Part shown: piece after piece, positions 7,647 to 9,966 of the stretch
Numbering within the stretch: the first letter of the stretch is position 1
Layout of the letters: the number at the start of each line of letters is the position of its first letter
Assembly: GCA_030042375.1 (NCBI GenBank)
Contig: JASHZU010000499.1
Location: 1 to 9,966, forward strand
From: Verrucomicrobiia bacterium
Lineage (GTDB): Bacteria; Verrucomicrobiota; Verrucomicrobiae; Limisphaerales; UBA11358
Length of the DNA: 9,966 bases
Reading direction: 5' to 3'
Made by a program: the position numbers and the translations under genes
The notes under the pieces: model-generated
Told to the model about the DNA's origin: nothing
The model's database searches: none
What the model saw: the letters and a program-made list of their open reading frames with translations, nothing else

Positions 7647-7696
7647 CTTTTATTAGCCTTTAATAGCTTTAAACAGGCTTTAGCAGGTTTAATTTT
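7647..7696. repeat. Phased array E: five decamers of CTTTAAnAG type
   Basis: The stretch divides into five consecutive 10-mers: CTTTTATTAG (7647), CCTTTAATAG (7657), CTTTAAACAG (7667), GCTTTAGCAG (7677) and GTTTAATTTT (7687). The first four end in AG at exactly the tenth position, and each carries a CTTT-type T-run followed by an A-rich step. It repeats the logic of array A (TTAA-like step every 10 bp) with a different flanking consensus. Confidence 0.8.
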
Positions 7697-7965
7697 TTGC
7701 TACGTCGAATGCCTTCTCATGAGATGGGCCGTTTCGAAAAGCGGCGCTAAAGCGCGCGCACTCCAGACGCTTCGCGCCATCCGATACAGAACCGTAAGTA
7801 TGTCAAAGATCAAACCTCCTAAAATATTCGGGGTGGGTGAACCCAATGGCCCGCTTGCGAGGATTTTAGCAGGGAATAGAAAAGAAGATAGTTCCTCAAT
7901 ACCTATAAATATTAATAGAGTTACGCAAGATTGAGCTTCTTTGACTCGCTCGCGCTCACTCGCTC

Positions 7966-8029
7966 GGTCGCCACGCGACCTTCGTTCCGCCGGGGCGGAA
8001 CGAATTCCTTTCGCCGCCTCCCAGGCGGC
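7966..8029. repeat. Cluster of three hairpins downstream of eda, possible terminator or REP-like element
   Basis: Three perfect stems stand side by side: GGTCGC-CAC-GCGACC (7966-7980), TTCGTTCCGCC with its complement around a 2-nt GG centre (7981-8004), and GCCGCCT-CCC-AGGCGGC (8013-8029). The preceding bases 7943-7965 are made of CTCGCTC / GCTCAC-like motifs. The cluster lies 20 bp beyond the eda stop codon on that gene's downstream side, so it may end or protect the eda transcript. There is no T-run on either strand right after the stems, which argues against a classical intrinsic terminator. Confidence 0.65.
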
Positions 8030-8049
8030 TCAAGTGTTCCGCAATATCT

Positions 8050-8697
8050 CTATTTTAGCAGTTGGTTGACAGTCGTAATGACTCTCATCGCTTCGGCCGT
8101 CAGCGTGGTAATTTTTCCCCATTCTTTTTCAGAAACGAGTTTGTGCTCGGCCATCCAGGAGCCCCCCACGGCCGCGACATGCGGCACGGCGAGATAAATC
8201 GGCAGCGTGGCCGCCGTGATGCCGCCCGTGGGAATGAATTTCACACCCGTGTGGCTGAACGGTCCGCCCAGCGCCTTGAGCGCATTGACTCCGCCGAAGG
8301 TTTCCGACGGGAAAAATTTCAGGTGCTTGCAGCCAAGGTCCAGCGCTTCCATCACTTCCGTGGGCGTAATGACGCCGGGAAACATCGGGAGATTGTGCGC
8401 GTTCGCCGTCTTCAGGACAGACTCCCGCAGGCCGGGTGATACGCCAAATTGCGCGCCGGCGTCCGCGGCAGCCTTCACATTGTCCGCCGTGAGCAACGTC
8501 CCGGCGCCCACGACGGCATTCGGCAGCGCCTTGCGGATGCGCGCGATGGATTCCGCCGCGCCGGCGGTGCGAAAAGTGACTTCGATGCAATTCAAACCTC
8601 CGGCCAAAAGCGCCTCAGTGAGTGGCACGGCATCGTCCGGCTTATGGATTACGGCCACACAGACCAGGCGATGCTTAAGAAAAGATTCAACGTTCAT
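8050..8697 (-). CDS. eda: KDPG / KHG aldolase (2-dehydro-3-deoxy-phosphogluconate aldolase)
   Basis: This 215-residue protein has the normal length for the class I KDPG/KHG aldolase family, a cytoplasmic (alpha/beta)8 barrel. Visible active-site elements are E39 and R43 in IEVTFRT, T67 in GAGT, FGVSPG (84-89), and the Schiff-base lysine K127 in CKHLKFFPSE; GVKFIPTGGI forms the phosphate-binding end. It cleaves 2-keto-3-deoxy-6-phosphogluconate to pyruvate and glyceraldehyde-3-phosphate, the last step of the route fed by KduI and KduD. It is on the opposite strand and separated by ~700 bp of repeats from the catabolic genes, so it is not in their operon. The KDG kinase that should act just before it is not in the window. 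The ATG at 8697 has no clear Shine-Dalgarno; the family N-terminus supports it. Confidence 0.95.
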   Translation of the reverse strand: MNVESFLKHRLVCVAVIHKPDDAVPLTEALLAGGLNCIEVTFRTAGAAESIARIRKALPNAVVGAGTLLTADNVKAAADAGAQFGVSPGLRESVLKTANAHNLPMFPGVITPTEVMEALDLGCKHLKFFPSETFGGVNALKALGGPFSHTGVKFIPTGGITAATLPIYLAVPHVAAVGGSWMAEHKLVSEKEWGKITTLTAEAMRVITTVNQLLK

Positions 8698-8744
8698 GTA
8701 GCTAGACGATATTCAAAAACTTTTCCCGATGCGAATGAAATGAA

Positions 8745-9173
8745 TCAGCCCTGGATTAATGCCTCAACAAAGGAACCGTTGGGCGCAATTCGCGCTGAGA
8801 CAACGTGACCCAAAAACATGCCATCGTCATGATAACTTACATCGGCGCGGCCACCGGGATTGATCAGAATACTTTCCGGACTTATACGTCGAATGAACTC
8901 TTCAATGTTAATTGGATCGCCTTCATTCCATGTGGAATTCAGAATCTTTAACAATTTTTCTGCGGCATAACCGCGGATAACGGCGTCCATTCCGGCCAAA
9001 CGTGAAACTGCCTGGCGGGATTCTGAAGTAATCGTTCGCTCTGACTTCGGCGGCTTGATGTAAAGTTGAAAGGGTTGATTGGAACCTTGAGGAAAACGAC
9101 CCTCCCACCAGCCAATACTTGCATCCCAGCGAAGCTTTCCAAGCAATGGGTCGGAAATGATGTCGGAATCCAT
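8745..9173 (-). CDS. DUF2262-like domain protein of unknown function
   Basis: The 142-residue frame starts at an ATG (MDSDIISDPLLGKLRWD). The open frame continues upstream to 9479, but that part overlaps the VOC gene antisense and an intergenic repeat, so I choose the internal start. Features resembling DUF2262 are the opening DPLLGKLRWD...GWWEGRF, a helical AAEKLLKILNSTW segment, EEFIRRISPESILINPGG, and the ending DDGMFLGHVVSARI. The family's function is not known to me. No signal peptide or membrane segment is seen, so it is probably cytoplasmic. It reads in the same direction as eda, with 47 bp between them, and may be cotranscribed. Family assignment is from memory of the pattern and is moderately sure; that this is a real gene is likely. 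Confidence 0.65.
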   Translation of the reverse strand: MDSDIISDPLLGKLRWDASIGWWEGRFPQGSNQPFQLYIKPPKSERTITSESRQAVSRLAGMDAVIRGYAAEKLLKILNSTWNEGDPINIEEFIRRISPESILINPGGRADVSYHDDGMFLGHVVSARIAPNGSFVEALIQG

Positions 9174-9230
9174 AGGCGTGATTCTGCGTTTTAGTCTTTC
9201 AACGGTAAATTTAAATTTTGTTATTTTGAA

Positions 9231-9257
9231 ATCTGTGCCATCCGCGTAATCTGCGGA
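9231..9257. repeat. Triple 9-bp tandem repeat (consensus ATCYGYGNN) before the VOC gene
   Basis: ATCTGTGCC (9231), ATCCGCGTA (9240) and ATCTGCGGA (9249) follow one another without gaps and end 6 bp before the VOC start codon. It therefore sits in the 5' leader of that gene and within the divergent region shared with the DUF2262-like gene. A related single unit, ATCCGCGGT (4874-4882), lies about 20 bp before the GH105 start. Confidence 0.75.
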
Positions 9258-9263
9258 TTCAAA

Positions 9264-9656
9264 ATGAACATTTCTGTCGAACACCTCGCTATCGTTTCTA
9301 ACGACCCGGTCGCATTGAAAAGCTGGTATGAGCGCGTGCTGGGCGCGCGGGAAGTCTGGAGCAACGGCCAGAATCCGCCCACGTGCCTCATCGCGCTGGG
9401 CCATGTCTGGTTTGAAATTTATGCGGCGGAAAAATCGCTGCCCGACACGGCCAATAATAAACTTGCGGGCTTCCGGCACCTGGCCTTGCGCGTCGATTCT
9501 CTGGACGCTGCGAAAATCGAACTGGAAAAGCGCGGCGTGAAATTCACCGAAGCGGAACGCCCGGCCGCCGGCGGTGGACGGGTTTTATTCTTCGCCGATT
9601 GTGACGGGAATCTACTCCATTTCGTCGAGCGGACGAAAGATTCGAAAGTTTTGTAG
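9264..9656 (+). CDS. VOC (glyoxalase / bleomycin-resistance fold) family protein
   Basis: The gene encodes 130 residues, the usual size of a two-module VOC protein. The first beta-alpha-beta module is MNISVEHLAIVSNDPVALKS and on, with candidate metal ligands H7 and E51 (VWFEIYAA). The second begins GFRHLALRV with H72 and ends in DCDGNLLHFVER. The fourth ligand position, often Glu in xNLxELxE, is H119 here. Members include glyoxalase I, dioxygenases, epimerases and antibiotic-resistance proteins, and sequence alone does not choose among them. It is cytoplasmic (no signal peptide). The ATG at 9264 lies just after a triple 9-bp repeat and gives a normal family N-terminus. Neighbours give no clear functional link; a role in detoxifying a sugar-derived aldehyde would be speculation. 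Confidence 0.88.
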   Translation: MNISVEHLAIVSNDPVALKSWYERVLGAREVWSNGQNPPTCLIALGHVWFEIYAAEKSLPDTANNKLAGFRHLALRVDSLDAAKIELEKRGVKFTEAERPAAGGGRVLFFADCDGNLLHFVERTKDSKVL

Positions 9657-9671
9657 CGCGGTAACGATAAT

Positions 9672-9786
9672 GTTGACATTTAACTCGTTGACAATCAACG
9701 ATGTAGACCTTTGCTGGAAAATGTTGACCTCGGTGTTGACCTTTAAGTTATTGGTTGTCAACGATGTAGACCTTGTTGACCTTTGT
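9672..9786. repeat. Cluster of GTTGAC / GTAGAC motifs in the convergent intergenic region
   Basis: GTTGAC occurs at 9672, 9687, 9723, 9735 and 9775, and GTAGAC at 9703 and 9766, mostly followed by CTT. A 17-bp unit TCAACGATGTAGACCTT is repeated exactly at 9695-9711 and 9758-9774. Reverse-oriented partners are present, forming small palindromes such as GTTGACAATCAAC (9687-9699) and GTTGTCAAC (9754-9762). The cluster fills most of the gap between the ends of the convergent VOC and universal stress protein genes. Confidence 0.8.
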
Positions 9787-9804
9787 ACGCGATATATACA
9801 ATCA

Positions 9805-9966
9805 CTATTCCTTCCTCGTTCGCACCAACAGAAGAGGAATCAAAGTCTTATGTCGTACCTGGGTAATGGTACTGCCGTGAAAGATATCGCCCAACAGGCG
9901 ATGCCCATGCCCGGCCATGGCGATCAAATCACATTTTAACGTTTCGGCGACCTTGAGGATTTCATC
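9805..9966 (-). CDS. Universal stress protein family, C-terminal part (5' end outside window)
   Basis: Read on the - strand from the right edge, 53 codons end in TAG (bases 9805-9807 on the + strand). The translation runs DEILKVAETLKCDLIAMAGHG, then HRLLGDIFHGSTITQVRHKT and LIPLLLVRTRKE. This is the C-terminal signature of UspA-like domains: a DLI strand, the ATP-binding G-2x-G-9x-G-S/T motif (here A-GH-G-9x-G-S, with Ala in the first Gly place), and the final LIPLLLVR strand. These cytoplasmic proteins bind ATP or act in stress signalling; which subtype this is cannot be told from the tail. It is convergent with the VOC gene. Confidence 0.85.
   Translation of the reverse strand, partial: DEILKVAETLKCDLIAMAGHGHRLLGDIFHGSTITQVRHKTLIPLLLVRTRKE

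Larger units (their letters stand above)
7346..8049. other. 704-bp region without a convincing gene, rich in short repeats and hairpins
   Basis: Between the GH105 stop and the eda stop I see no protein I recognise. The left part (7354-7700) is built of hairpin-forming and 10-bp-periodic motifs listed separately, plus an inverted repeat CCTTCGT / ACGAAGG (7469-7475 / 7492-7498). The middle holds a 10-bp palindrome TCTCATGAGA (7715-7724) and a small hairpin GCGCT-AA-AGCGC (7744-7755). Around 7800-7930 the sequence becomes clearly more AT-rich than the flanking genes and contains a 44-codon open frame (7800-7934) with no recognisable motif. From 7943 it becomes GC-rich with CTCGCTC-type motifs and three hairpins. 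Confidence 0.7.

Noticed and set aside
7417..7696. CRISPR array
   Set aside because: Repeat units are 7-10 bp with no ~30-bp repeats and spacers, and no cas gene is in the window.
7521..7934. 137-codon + strand open frame through the repeat region
   Set aside because: It runs through arrays B-E and the G/C palindrome, its translation is low-complexity there, and no domain is recognisable. Only its last 44 codons are kept, as a weak observation.
9174..9479. Upstream extension of the DUF2262-like frame
   Set aside because: It is antisense to the VOC gene and reads through the 9-bp tandem repeat. The family-like part begins at the internal ATG at 9173.
9574..9939. 121-codon + strand open frame at the right end
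   Set aside because: It overlaps the VOC gene in another frame, passes through the GTWGAC repeats and lies antisense to a clear universal stress protein tail.

Overview
The window is a piece of a bacterial chromosome of about mid-50s percent GC. It carries a pectin / rhamnogalacturonan degradation locus followed by an accessory stretch rich in short structured repeats. Start codons mostly lack a clear Shine-Dalgarno sequence, and several intergenic repeats look like those of environmental Verrucomicrobia-type genomes. The phylum is my inference from general style, not something the sequence proves.

Layout. At 1-806 is the 3' part of a sigma-54-dependent transcriptional activator (AAA+ domain plus Fis-type helix-turn-helix), running off the left edge. 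Six bases later begin kduI (813-1649) and kduD (1666-2436), which encode the two cytoplasmic steps that turn 5-keto-4-deoxyuronate into 2-keto-3-deoxygluconate (KDG). Two large exported enzymes follow: a GH3 glycosidase (2535-4724) and a GH105 unsaturated uronyl hydrolase fused to a DUF4861-like domain (4904-7345). Between them lies a 96-bp inverted-repeat element. All of these genes are on the + strand.

About 700 bp without a convincing gene follows (7346-8049). It holds several different short motifs, each repeated at a 10-bp pitch, a 22-bp all-but-two-G/C perfect palindrome, and three tightly packed hairpins. On the - strand come a KDPG/KHG aldolase (eda, 8050-8697), which completes the lower part of the uronate pathway, and a small DUF2262-like protein (8745-9173). 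A VOC (glyoxalase-fold) protein is divergent at 9264-9656 behind a triple 9-bp tandem repeat. A cluster of GTTGAC/GTAGAC motifs (9672-9786) lies between it and the 3' end of a universal stress protein gene (9805-9966, - strand), which runs off the right edge.

How the genes work together (inference). The secreted GH105 enzyme removes unsaturated uronyl residues from lyase products, and the GH3 enzyme trims neutral sugars. The released unsaturated uronate rearranges to 5-keto-4-deoxyuronate, KduI isomerises it, KduD reduces it to KDG, and after phosphorylation by a KDG kinase (not in this window) Eda splits KDPG to pyruvate and glyceraldehyde-3-phosphate. No polysaccharide lyase, transporter or KDG kinase is visible here.

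The most unusual content is non-coding: the 10-bp-phased arrays at 7417-7696 and the GTWGAC cluster at 9672-9786. I could not search any database, so novelty is not established for either.
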